Shown: positions 8,466-16,809 of the stretch, piece after piece
Position numbering within the stretch: position 1 is the first letter of the stretch
Layout of the letters: the number at the start of each line of letters is the position of its first letter
The notes under the pieces: generated by a model
The model's input: the letters and a program-made list of their open reading frames with translations, nothing else
Database searches by the model: none
Told to the model about the DNA's origin: nothing
Translations under genes and position numbers: made by a program
NCBI GenBank assembly: GCA_050944355.1
Contig: JBMNQX010000014.1
Coordinates: 1 to 43,498, forward strand
Direction of reading: 5' to 3'
DNA: 43,498 nt
From: UBA4285 sp050944355
GTDB lineage: Bacteria > Bacillota > Clostridia > Lachnospirales > Lachnospiraceae

Positions 8466-9392
8466 ATGGATATCAGACAGCTGAAATATTTCCTTGCGAT
8501 AGCAGACTGCGGAGGCATAACGGCGGCCGCGAAGGTTCTGAACATCTCCGAACCGCCGCTCTCAAAGCAGCTGAAAAATCTGGAAGACGAACTCGGAACA
8601 ACTCTCTTTGTGCGCAGAAACCGCACGATGAAACTGACACGGGAAGGCCGTCTTCTCTATCAGCATGCGAAGGCTCTGAACACGGATTTCGACAACATAA
8701 CACGCATTTTCCATGAACTAAAAAACGGAATCGCCGGGACACTTCGCATCGGCTCCATCAACTCCGCCGCGATCCTTTTTCTCCCGGATTTCATGAAAGA
8801 ATACCTGGCTTCGCGGCCCCGGATCAACCTTCATATGCACGAGGACAACAGCGCGAATCTGTGCGCGATGCTTGACAGCGGAAAGATCGAACTGGCCATC
8901 GTAAAGGAGCCGTTCGACCGCAGCATTTACGACAGCATTTCGATCAATTCGCTGGTATACGAGAAAAAAGATTACCTGATTGCGGCCGCTCTTCCGGACG
9001 TTTTTCCGCTGCCGGACGGTCCGCTTCCGTTCGCCGATCTCAAAAAATATCCGCTGATCACGCAGTATATTCACGCTGATACAATCAAAAAAATCTGTCA
9101 GGAAAACGGGTTCTATCCGCGCATCATCTGTCAGAACAACAGCATTGAATCCTGCCTCTGCTGGGCCATGGCCGGTCTCGGCGTGTGCGTCATTCCGAGA
9201 AGCACCATGCGCCTGCGCGAGAGGTTCGGCGGCATTGAGCAGCTGAAAGTTTCCGAACTCACCGATCCCGTCATCGAGTCCGGAACCGCGCTCATCTGGC
9301 GCCGCGACCATCTTCTCTCCGCCACTGCCTCCGACTTTCAGGACGCCATGAGACAGGAAGTGGAAAAAAAGGAGACAGACGAAAAGGCCTGA
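8466..9392 (+). CDS. LysR-family transcriptional regulator
   Basis: A 308-residue LysR-type regulator. The opening MDIRQLKYFLAIADCGGITAAAK with SEPPLSKQLKNLEDELGTTLF is the standard N-terminal winged helix-turn-helix (about residues 3-60). A type 2 periplasmic-binding-like effector domain follows (about 90-300). The open frame extends 210 bases upstream, but the family always starts at this methionine. No good ribosome site is seen, so weak translation or an alternative start is possible. It is divergent from the peptide-transport/M20 operon and most likely controls it. Its stop codon lies inside the shared terminator hairpin. Confidence 0.88.
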   Translation: MDIRQLKYFLAIADCGGITAAAKVLNISEPPLSKQLKNLEDELGTTLFVRRNRTMKLTREGRLLYQHAKALNTDFDNITRIFHELKNGIAGTLRIGSINSAAILFLPDFMKEYLASRPRINLHMHEDNSANLCAMLDSGKIELAIVKEPFDRSIYDSISINSLVYEKKDYLIAAALPDVFPLPDGPLPFADLKKYPLITQYIHADTIKKICQENGFYPRIICQNNSIESCLCWAMAGLGVCVIPRSTMRLRERFGGIEQLKVSELTDPVIESGTALIWRRDHLLSATASDFQDAMRQEVEKKETDEKA

Positions 9393-9416
9393 CGATATAT
9401 GCATCGCCAGGCCTTT
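9383..9416. terminator. bidirectional hairpin terminator between convergent genes
   Basis: AAAGGCCTG at 9383-9391 and CAGGCCTTT at 9408-9416 form a perfect 9-bp stem, extended inward by CGAT/ATCG, with A/T flanks on both sides. It lies between lysR and the convergent metallo-hydrolase gene and includes the lysR stop codon. Confidence 0.8.
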
Positions 9417-9438
9417 ATAGACAGAAAATTTTTCTCTT

Positions 9439-10383
9439 TTATTTCACCAGGACAACTCGTTCCCCGAGGCGGTAAATTCCATATCTGCGCCCCGGGTATT
9501 CTTCGTTCATGACGGAGGCAAACACAAGCGGGTCAGCCGAATTCCCGGGCACGAGATCATAGTGGAGCGGCACGACGAGATCGGCGCCGGTCTCCTTTGC
9601 CAGGAAAGCCGCGCTGCGCTCGTCCATGTTGCCGACGATATTCCGCCTGTGTCGCGGCAGATCCGCCCCGTTGACCGGCAGAAATTCCGCGTCAGGCCCC
9701 GCGGCGCCGCCCCACGCGCAGGCCGAGCGCACGTCCGCGATCAGACGCTCCGTGAGCACCGTGTCGCCGGAGTGATACAGCAGAAACGGCCCGATTTTCA
9801 CCGCATAGCCGAGAGAAAAATCGTGCCCGTCTTCATCCGTCTCATAAGTCTCGTGGGCCGAAGCGAGCGGCAGAACCCGGATATCCGGACTGATCTCAAT
9901 CTCCTGCCCCGCGGCGGCTCCGATCACATTCGCGGGATCGAGGCGCTCTGGTACACTTCCCGGGAGAACGCCGCCGGATGTTTCCGCCGATTCCTCATCT
10001 GCGCCATTCCTGATAAATGTGCGCGCAAGAACGGTATTCCTGACACTTTCCGGAATGATGATCTTCAGTCCCGGATTGCTCTTCTGAAGCGGGATCAGTG
10101 TCTGCGTGTTGATGTGATCGGCGTGGTCATGCGACCCGAGAAACGCTGTCACACCCGTCAGCTCACCCGCGCCAAACGGCGGCCGGTAATTCGTCGCGCC
10201 GACGCTTCCGTCCGCCCGGCGAAGTTCACTGATCAGAACATCCAGCGCCACGAGCTCTTCCCTGTATTTCACGAGAATCCCCATCTGGCCGAGATACCAG
10301 AAAGCAAGTTCATTGGCCGGCAGATCTGTTTCGCGGATCTGCCTCAAGAGATCCCCACCCGATTTGTACCATTTATATTCCAT
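9439..10383 (-). CDS. metallo-beta-lactamase-fold hydrolase (UlaG-like)
   Basis: A 314-residue cytoplasmic metallo-hydrolase. The motif GSHDHADHI supplies H85, H87, D89 and H90 of the HxHxDH metal-binding signature, and further ligands appear in LYHSGDTV and VPLHYD. Size and layout, with WYLGQMGILVKY near the N-terminus, resemble UlaG/L-ascorbate-6-phosphate lactonase-like proteins. There is no ascorbate PTS or other ula gene nearby, so lactonase activity is only a guess. AGGAG precedes the ATG at 10383. The gene stands alone, 120 bases after the MATE gene. Confidence 0.78.
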   Translation of the reverse strand: MEYKWYKSGGDLLRQIRETDLPANELAFWYLGQMGILVKYREELVALDVLISELRRADGSVGATNYRPPFGAGELTGVTAFLGSHDHADHINTQTLIPLQKSNPGLKIIIPESVRNTVLARTFIRNGADEESAETSGGVLPGSVPERLDPANVIGAAAGQEIEISPDIRVLPLASAHETYETDEDGHDFSLGYAVKIGPFLLYHSGDTVLTERLIADVRSACAWGGAAGPDAEFLPVNGADLPRHRRNIVGNMDERSAAFLAKETGADLVVPLHYDLVPGNSADPLVFASVMNEEYPGRRYGIYRLGERVVLVK

Positions 10384-10442
10384 ACAAATTCTCCTGTTAT
10401 TCTCACTCCCAGGGTTATTGCCGGCCAGGAAAGCCGTGACTG

Positions 10443-10477
10443 CATCGGAAGCTCTCGAAAACTTGCCCTTCCGCTGT
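10443..10477 (-). repeat. single copy of the 35-nt intergenic palindrome family
   Basis: The 35 bases begin CATCGGAAG and end CTTCCGCTGT, giving a 9-bp stem with one mismatch. Read on the minus strand, the interior carries GGCAAGTT, the same core as in the array at 18614-18960. It lies in the 120-base gap between the MATE and metallo-hydrolase genes. Confidence 0.6.
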
Positions 10478-10503
10478 CTGCCGTCAGGCAGCGAGTGCCG
10501 GCA

Positions 10504-11907
10504 TCAGTCGTCGACAGGACCCGTCTGTGTCATTTCTTTTCGAAACCGCATATAGAGAACGATCGCGACGAAGGCGGCGAGGATTTCGGCGAACGGAGTC
10601 GCGAGGCACACGCCCGTGGCGCCGAGCCCCAGAACCGTGCGGAAAACATACATCGCCGGGATGTCGAAGACACCCTTGCGCAGGATGGACAGCGTGAACG
10701 CCGACCACTTTTTGCCGCACGCCTGGAAGATCGTGATGCACAGATACGACACTGCGGCCAGAGGCGCCGCGTAGCCGATCACGCGCAGGAACTGCGTGCC
10801 GTACGCGACGGACGTCTCCTCGTCGATGAAGAACCGCACGAGATGCGGCGCCGCCGAGATGAACACGGCCGCGCAGGCCGCGCCGAACAGCAGAACGACT
10901 GTGGCCGTGTAGCGGATGATCCGGCGCATGCGCCTGTAATTGCCCGCACCGTAGCAGAAACCGATCAGCGGCAGCACGCCCATCGTCATGCCCATGCACG
11001 TGTTGAACGCGATCATGTTGATCTTCTTGGCGATTCCCATGCCAGCCACCGCGCCGCTTCCGTACGGCCGGATGAGCACGTTCGCGAAAATATTCGACAC
11101 CATGGCAAATGTGGTCTGGAGAGCAGCCGGGAAACCGGTCATCAGAATCTCAGAGAGAATCTTTCCGCTCCCTTCGCTCCTGTCCGGAATGATGCAGACA
11201 ATGCCGTCCTTCTCCCGTCTCTGCCGCCGGATGATATAGATAAGAAAATAAATAAAAGCCACTGTGTTCGAGATCAGTGTCGCAATGGCCGCGCCCGTCA
11301 CTTCCATGCCTTCCGGCAGAATCACAAACATGAACAGCGGGTCCAGAACGATGTTGAGCACGCCGCCCATGGACATGCCGAAGCCGGCTTCCTTCGAGGC
11401 GCCGACCGAGCGCACGAGATGGCCGCACAGCACATTTCCCACGGTCGGCACGGCACCGATGATCATCGTCCAGAACATATAATCCGAGACGAACTGGAAA
11501 TCCTGATCGTCGCCGCCGACAAGGATGATGAGCGGATCGCGGAAAAGGATGATGACAATCATAAAGATCACGGATGCCGCCAGGCCGCTCCAGAACGCGA
11601 TGGTGAACGTCCGGCGCGCCTTGGCCGGATTTTTCTGTCCCATCGACCGGGAAATCACGCTCGAACCGCCCACGCCGAAAAGATTGGCCACCGCCGCCAT
11701 GATGACGAACAGCGGAAAGCAGATACCCAGCGCCGCGACCATCGCCGCGTTGGCGGTCCGGCCGACATACCAGGTATCCGCATAGTTGTAGATGATGTTA
11801 ATGAGCTGTGTGATGATCGTCGGAAGGGCCATGGTCCACACAGCCTTGCTCACCGGAGCACTCTCAAATAATTCCTGTGTCTTGGCTGCCTGCGAATTTC
11901 TGCTCAT
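10504..11907 (-). CDS. MATE-family efflux transporter
   Basis: A 467-residue integral membrane protein with about twelve membrane segments in two pseudo-symmetric halves, as in NorM/DinF proteins. Recognisable parts are PTIITQLINIIYNYADTWYVG at the start of the first bundle and a matching IFANVLIRPYGSGAVAGMGIA in the second half. The family exports drugs or cationic metabolites using a sodium or proton gradient. The start ATG is preceded by GGGGAA. It is followed by 120 bases without a gene, then the metallo-hydrolase on the same strand. The substrate cannot be inferred. Confidence 0.92.
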   Translation of the reverse strand: MSRNSQAAKTQELFESAPVSKAVWTMALPTIITQLINIIYNYADTWYVGRTANAAMVAALGICFPLFVIMAAVANLFGVGGSSVISRSMGQKNPAKARRTFTIAFWSGLAASVIFMIVIILFRDPLIILVGGDDQDFQFVSDYMFWTMIIGAVPTVGNVLCGHLVRSVGASKEAGFGMSMGGVLNIVLDPLFMFVILPEGMEVTGAAIATLISNTVAFIYFLIYIIRRQRREKDGIVCIIPDRSEGSGKILSEILMTGFPAALQTTFAMVSNIFANVLIRPYGSGAVAGMGIAKKINMIAFNTCMGMTMGVLPLIGFCYGAGNYRRMRRIIRYTATVVLLFGAACAAVFISAAPHLVRFFIDEETSVAYGTQFLRVIGYAAPLAAVSYLCITIFQACGKKWSAFTLSILRKGVFDIPAMYVFRTVLGLGATGVCLATPFAEILAAFVAIVLYMRFRKEMTQTGPVDD

Positions 11908-11958
11908 GAAGAGTTCCCCATTCTGAAAATTGGCGTGTGAGCCCCGCCGGGGCGTTTC

Positions 11959-13392
11959 TCAGACCTCAATGTCCGCGTGCATGCCGAGTACGTCCTTGTT
12001 CGCCTCGAGCATCGGCTTTACGTCTGCTTCCAGGTACTCCTCGACCTGCTGCTCGGCGCGGCCGGTGTACTTGGCCGGATCGAGATTCTTCTCGAGCTGC
12101 TCGTACGTCACGTGGAACATCGGGTCAGCCGCGATCAGCTCGAGAAGGTTGTTGTCCTTGCCCTCCTGCTTTACGCGCGCGCCGGCCTGCATGGACAGCT
12201 CGCGGATGCGCTCGTGCAGCTCCTGACGGTCTCCGCCCATCTTCACGGCGTCCATCATGATGTTCTCGGTCGCCATGAACGGCAGCTCGTCCATCAGATG
12301 CTTGTGAATGACCTTCTCGTACACAACCAGTCCGTCGACGATGTTCATGTACAGGTCGAGAATGCCATCGACCGCCAGGAACGCCTCCGGAATGGACATG
12401 CGCTTGTTGGCCGAGTCGTCCAGCGTTCTCTCGAACCACTGCGTCGACGCGACAAATGCCGGATTCATCATGTCACTCATGACATAGTCGGCGAGAGACG
12501 CCATGCGCTCGCTGCGCATCGGATTTCTCTTGTAGGCCATCGCGGACGAGCCGATCTGCGTCTTCTCGAACGGCTCCTCGATCTCCTTCATGTGCTGGAG
12601 CAGGCGGATGTCGTTGCTGAACTTGTGCGCGGACTCGGCGATGCCGGCCAGCACATTTACCACGCGGGAATCCACCTTGCGGGAATAGGTCTGTCCGGAA
12701 ACCGGAACACAGGCCTCAAATCCCATCTTCTCGGCGATCTTCTTGTCGATCTGGCGGATCTTGTCCTGGTCTCCGTTGAACAGTTCCATGAACGACGCCT
12801 GCGTGCCGGTCGTTCCCTTGCAGCCCAGGAGTTTCATGGTCGAAAGCAGGTAATTCAGGTCGTCCAGATCCATCATCAGATCATTGATCCAGAGTGTCGC
12901 TCTCTTGCCGACGGTCGTCGGCTGCGCCGGCTGGTAATGCGTGAACGCCAGCGTCGGAAGTCCCTTGTACTTCTCGGCGAACTTCGCCAGCTCGTTGATG
13001 ACGTTGATCAGCTCTTTTCTCACGAGCTTCAGAGCCTCGGTCATGATAATGATGTCGGTGTTGTCGCCGACATAGCAGCTCGTCGCGCCCAGATGAATAA
13101 TGCCCTTCGCCTTCGGGCACTGCAGACCGTACGCGTAAACATGAGACATGACATCGTGGCGGACGACCTTTTCTCTTGCCTCGGCGTCCTCATAATTGAT
13201 GTCCTCGGCGTGAGCCTTCAGCTCCGCGATCTGCTCGTCCGTGATGTCAAGGCCGAGCTCCTGCTCCGTCTCTGCCAGAGCGATCCAGAGTTTTCTCCAG
13301 GTCTTGAATTTCTTGTCCGGAGAAAAAATATACTGCATTTCCTTGCTTGCGTAGCGCGTCGCCAGCGGCGTCTCATAAATGTCCCGTTTCAT
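11959..13392 (-). CDS. purB: adenylosuccinate lyase
   Basis: A 477-residue fumarase/aspartase-superfamily enzyme. It cleaves fumarate from SAICAR and from adenylosuccinate in purine synthesis. The superfamily signature SSAMAYKRNPMRSE is present, and the N-terminal YETPLATRYASKEM is typical of the clostridial type. The frame is open further upstream, but GGAGAGGAGAATTTC sits right before ATG at 13392. It lies 87 bases after gatB on the same strand and may be read from the same transcript. The link to GatCAB is metabolic at best, since both consume aspartate- or glutamine-derived nitrogen. Confidence 0.95.
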   Translation of the reverse strand: MKRDIYETPLATRYASKEMQYIFSPDKKFKTWRKLWIALAETEQELGLDITDEQIAELKAHAEDINYEDAEAREKVVRHDVMSHVYAYGLQCPKAKGIIHLGATSCYVGDNTDIIIMTEALKLVRKELINVINELAKFAEKYKGLPTLAFTHYQPAQPTTVGKRATLWINDLMMDLDDLNYLLSTMKLLGCKGTTGTQASFMELFNGDQDKIRQIDKKIAEKMGFEACVPVSGQTYSRKVDSRVVNVLAGIAESAHKFSNDIRLLQHMKEIEEPFEKTQIGSSAMAYKRNPMRSERMASLADYVMSDMMNPAFVASTQWFERTLDDSANKRMSIPEAFLAVDGILDLYMNIVDGLVVYEKVIHKHLMDELPFMATENIMMDAVKMGGDRQELHERIRELSMQAGARVKQEGKDNNLLELIAADPMFHVTYEQLEKNLDPAKYTGRAEQQVEEYLEADVKPMLEANKDVLGMHADIEV

Positions 13393-13479
13393 GAAATTCT
13401 CCTCTCCGAAAACGAAAGCCGGGGCGGCCGGCCGGTCCTTAAGTGCCGGCTGCCGCTTCCCCGGCGCCATTTACATTTG

Positions 13480-14922
13480 TCATTCACTCAGAATCCGGGT
13501 CAGGATCTGATTGACCATAGCCGGATTTGCCTTGCCCTTCATGGCCTTCATCGTCTGGCCTACCAGGAATCCGATTGCCTTCTTCTTTCCGGCCTTGTAG
13601 TCCGCCACCGACTGCGGGTTGGCAGCCACGACGGAGCGGATGGTCTCTTCGAGAGCCCCCTCGTCGTTGACCTGCTTCAGTCCGTGCTCTTCGACGTACT
13701 TCTCCGGATCGATGTCGTCGGTGAAGATTTTCTCAAATACATCCGCCGCGACAGAGCTGTTGATCGTATTGCTGTCGGTCAGCTTTACAAGGGCCGCCAG
13801 ATGCTCCGGCGAGAAGCGGATGTCCTCCGGGTCCATGCCGTTGTCCTTGAGCAGGCGCATCGTATCGTCCATCAGCCAGTTGGCCACCTTCTTCGGATTG
13901 CCGCAGATGGCGGCGGCCTTCTCGAAGGTCTCGGCGATCTTGCGGGAATCGGTCAGAATATTCGCGTCATACTCAGTCAGTCCGTATTCCTTCTGATAGC
14001 GGACCATCTTCTCTTCCTTGAATTCCGGCTCCTGAGCCTTGATGCGGTCGATCCACTGCTGGGAGATGACGATCGGCGGGAGATCCGGCTCCGGGAAATA
14101 CCGGTAGTCCTTGGCGTCTTCCTTCGAGCGCATCGGGAACGAAGCGCCCTTGTTGTCATCCCACCGGCGGGTCTCCTGAATCACCTTTTTGCCGTCCTCG
14201 AGCCGCTCGATCTGGCGCTGTGTCTCGCCGGCGATGGCGTGCGCGATCGCCTTGAACGAGTTGATATTTTTCATCTCGGTACGGGTGCCGAATTCCTTCG
14301 AACCCACTTCGCGCACGGACAGATTGACGTCGGCACGCATTGAGCCTTCCTGCAGCTTGCAGTCGGAAGCGCCGAGATACTGAATTGTCGTGCGCAGCTT
14401 CTCGAGATACGCGATGACTTCCTCAGAAGAGCGCATGTCCGGCTCCGAGACGATCTCGATCAGCGGAACGCCGGAACGGTTGTAGTCGACCAGCGACGCG
14501 TCGAGCCAGTCGTCATGGACCAGCTTGCCGGCGTCTTCCTCCATGTGGATCTCGTGAATGCCGATGGACTTGTGATTGCCGTTGACCTCTATGTCCACAT
14601 GGCCGTTGCGGCAGATCGGATAATACAGCTGGGAAATCTGGTAGTTCTGCGGATTGTCCGGATAGAAATAGTTCTTGCGGTCGAACTTGCACTTTCTCGT
14701 GATGTCGCAGTTCGTCGCAAGGCCGACGGCAATCGCGTAGTTGACGACCTGCTTGTTCAGAACCGGGAGCGACCCCGGCATACCGGTGCAGACCGGGCAT
14801 GTGTGTGTATTCGGAGCGCCGCCGAATGCCGTCGAGCATCCGCAGAAAATCTTTGTCTTCGTGGCAAGCTCAACGTGAACTTCCAGACCGATGACGGTTT
14901 CATACTGTTTCATTCCGCTCAC
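13480..14922 (-). CDS. gatB: Asp-tRNA(Asn)/Glu-tRNA(Gln) amidotransferase subunit B
   Basis: A 480-residue GatB. KQYETVIGLEVHVELATKTK and CGCSTAFGGAPNTHTCPVC contain the kinase-domain opening and the Cys-rich zinc site, and the C-terminal YqeY-like helical domain contacts tRNA. It phosphorylates misacylated Asp- or Glu-tRNA and receives ammonia from GatA. I choose a GTG start at 14922: it overlaps the gatA stop (GTGA) and lies seven bases after GGAGG, whereas the ATG at 14913 is too far. The stop codon is part of the word TGACAAATG, which recurs in this genome segment. Confidence 0.96.
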   Translation of the reverse strand: MSGMKQYETVIGLEVHVELATKTKIFCGCSTAFGGAPNTHTCPVCTGMPGSLPVLNKQVVNYAIAVGLATNCDITRKCKFDRKNYFYPDNPQNYQISQLYYPICRNGHVDIEVNGNHKSIGIHEIHMEEDAGKLVHDDWLDASLVDYNRSGVPLIEIVSEPDMRSSEEVIAYLEKLRTTIQYLGASDCKLQEGSMRADVNLSVREVGSKEFGTRTEMKNINSFKAIAHAIAGETQRQIERLEDGKKVIQETRRWDDNKGASFPMRSKEDAKDYRYFPEPDLPPIVISQQWIDRIKAQEPEFKEEKMVRYQKEYGLTEYDANILTDSRKIAETFEKAAAICGNPKKVANWLMDDTMRLLKDNGMDPEDIRFSPEHLAALVKLTDSNTINSSVAADVFEKIFTDDIDPEKYVEEHGLKQVNDEGALEETIRSVVAANPQSVADYKAGKKKAIGFLVGQTMKAMKGKANPAMVNQILTRILSE

Positions 14923-16397
14923 TTTGCTGCCTCCTCTCTGGCAAATGGGCTCTCAATGGGGCCGCGCGCCTGTTCAAACGCATAAGCCGCCCGGATGATG
15001 CTGTCCTCGTGGAAGCAGTCTCCGATCAGCTGCAGCCCGACCGGCATGCCGTCGGCCGCGATGCCGCACGGAATCGAAATGCCCGGCAGGCAGCACAAAT
15101 TCACGCTGACGGTGTAAATGTCGCTCAGGTACATCTTCAGCGGATCGGAAAGTGAACTGTTCATCTTCGGAGCCGTCGTCGGGGCGACCGGCCCGAGAAT
15201 AACATCATATTTGGCAAACGCCTTGTCAAATGACTGCTTGATCAAAGCCTTCGTGCGGAGCGCCTTGAGGTAGTAGGCGTCATAATAGCCGGAGCTCAGA
15301 ACGAAAGAACCCAGCATGATCCGGCGGCGGACTTCCGGTCCGAAGCCTTCCGAACGGGTCTTTTTGTACATCTGGTGGAGCTCCTCGTAGTCCTTCGTGC
15401 GGTAGCCGTACTTCACGCCGTCGAAACGCTCGAGGTTCGAGCTCGCTTCCGCGCAGGCGATCAGGTAGTACGCCGGAATCGCGTACTGCACCAGGCTCAG
15501 GTCAAATTCCTCGACAATCGCGCCCTTCTGCTTCAGGACATCGGCCGCCGCCAGAACATGTCTTTTCACCTCAGGGTCAAGGCCGTCGCCGAAATAGTCC
15601 CTCGGAATGCCGATCTTAAGTCCCTTCACGTCGTCCACCAGAGACTTCGTGAAGTCATACGACTCGCGCTTTACCGACGTCGAGTCCTTCTCGTCCGGAG
15701 CCGAGATCGCCTCCAGGATCGTCACACAGTCCGTGATGTCCTTCGCGATCGGTCCGATCTGATCCAGGGACGAGCCATAGGCGATCAGGCCGTAACGGGA
15801 AACCGTGCCGTACGTCGGCTTGATTCCCGTGACCCCGCAGTAAGCGCAGGGCTGGCGGATGGAACCGCCGGTATCCGATCCGAGCGCGTACGGAACTTCC
15901 GCGCCGGAAACCGCCGCCGCCGAACCGCCGGACGAACCGCCCGGAACGCGCCCCGTGTCAAATGGATTTGCCGTCGGCCCGAAGTACGAAGTCTCCGTGG
16001 TGCTGCCCATGGCGAACTCGTCCATGTTGGTCTTGCCGACGATCACCGCGCCGGCCTGTTCCAGTCTCTCGACAGCCGTCGCCGTGAAGCGCGGTACAAA
16101 GTTGTCAAGAATATGGGATGCCGCTGTCGTCAGCACACCCTTCGTGTTCATGTTGTCCTTGATGGCGACCGGAACGCCGGCGAGCGGTCCCGTCAGTTCT
16201 CCGTCGTCAATTTTCTTCTGCACCTCGTCAGCCCGCTTCAGAACGTCCTGCCTGTCGATGCGGGTGATGAAGCTGTGAAGGCGGTCTTCTTTCGCCTCGA
16301 TACTGTCCAGGCTGGCCTCGGCGGCTTCCCGCACGGAAACCTCTTTCGCCTGGATTTTGCGGCCGAGTGCCACGGCCGTCAGATTCATCAGACTCAT
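14919..16397 (-). CDS. gatA: Asp-tRNA(Asn)/Glu-tRNA(Gln) amidotransferase subunit A
   Basis: A 492-residue amidase-signature enzyme that releases ammonia from glutamine for GatB. The Ser-cisSer-Lys triad is visible as K80 (VAIKDNMN), S155 (GGSSGGSA) and S179 (SDTGGSI). The C-terminal SIPCGIAADGMPVGLQLIGD is typical. AGGAGAG precedes the ATG at 16397, 24 bases after gatC. It overlaps gatB by four bases, so subunits A and B are translationally coupled. Confidence 0.97.
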   Translation of the reverse strand: MSLMNLTAVALGRKIQAKEVSVREAAEASLDSIEAKEDRLHSFITRIDRQDVLKRADEVQKKIDDGELTGPLAGVPVAIKDNMNTKGVLTTAASHILDNFVPRFTATAVERLEQAGAVIVGKTNMDEFAMGSTTETSYFGPTANPFDTGRVPGGSSGGSAAAVSGAEVPYALGSDTGGSIRQPCAYCGVTGIKPTYGTVSRYGLIAYGSSLDQIGPIAKDITDCVTILEAISAPDEKDSTSVKRESYDFTKSLVDDVKGLKIGIPRDYFGDGLDPEVKRHVLAAADVLKQKGAIVEEFDLSLVQYAIPAYYLIACAEASSNLERFDGVKYGYRTKDYEELHQMYKKTRSEGFGPEVRRRIMLGSFVLSSGYYDAYYLKALRTKALIKQSFDKAFAKYDVILGPVAPTTAPKMNSSLSDPLKMYLSDIYTVSVNLCCLPGISIPCGIAADGMPVGLQLIGDCFHEDSIIRAAYAFEQARGPIESPFAREEAAK

Positions 16398-16421
16398 ATC
16401 TCTTCTCTCCTGCTGCTAAAC

Positions 16422-16715
16422 TCAAATGAAGGTCTTCGGCACGACGTACTGATTTTCCTTCTTCTCCGGCGCATTCGCCAAAGTATCCTCCGAACCGTCG
16501 CCGTTCGTCACCACGTCCTCCCGGAACACGTTGCTCACCGGGAAAACGTGCGTCATCGGCTCAACGCCGCTGGTGTCGAGTTCATTTAACATGTCGACGT
16601 AATCCAGCATCCGGGCCATGTCTTTCTTGGCCTTTTCCTTCTCTTCGTCGTTCAGCTCAAGCTTGGCGAGAATTCCGACATAGTCGATCGTCTCGTCGTC
16701 AATCACATGTGCCAT
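16422..16715 (-). CDS. gatC: Asp-tRNA(Asn)/Glu-tRNA(Gln) amidotransferase subunit C
   Basis: A 97-residue GatC that wraps around and stabilises GatA and GatB. The sequence DYVGILAKLELNDEEKEKAK and the downstream RMLDYVDMLNELDTSGVEP are characteristic. The ATG at 16715 is preferred over that at 16721 because AAGGAA ends immediately before the latter and is about six bases from the former. It stands between aspS and gatA in the order aspS-gatC-gatA-gatB. Confidence 0.94.
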   Translation of the reverse strand: MAHVIDDETIDYVGILAKLELNDEEKEKAKKDMARMLDYVDMLNELDTSGVEPMTHVFPVSNVFREDVVTNGDGSEDTLANAPEKKENQYVVPKTFI

Positions 16716-16809
16716 GTGCATTTCCTTTCTTAAATTTCATCCTATCCGGCAAGGGCCAAAACACCGTTTTCGGTCATCGCCGGTTTCACCTTCGCAGACC
16801 GGTCTGCCC

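Noticed and set aside
9562..11871. 769-codon plus-strand open frame
   Set aside because: It lies antisense to the metallo-hydrolase and MATE genes and is a shadow of their codon pattern; it is rich in Arg, His and Asp without any domain.
11941..11953. terminator after purB
   Set aside because: GCCCCGCCGGGGC can form a short stem, but no T run follows on the minus strand.
11977..14343. 788-codon plus-strand open frame
   Set aside because: Antisense shadow of purB and gatB; the minus-strand products are unmistakable.
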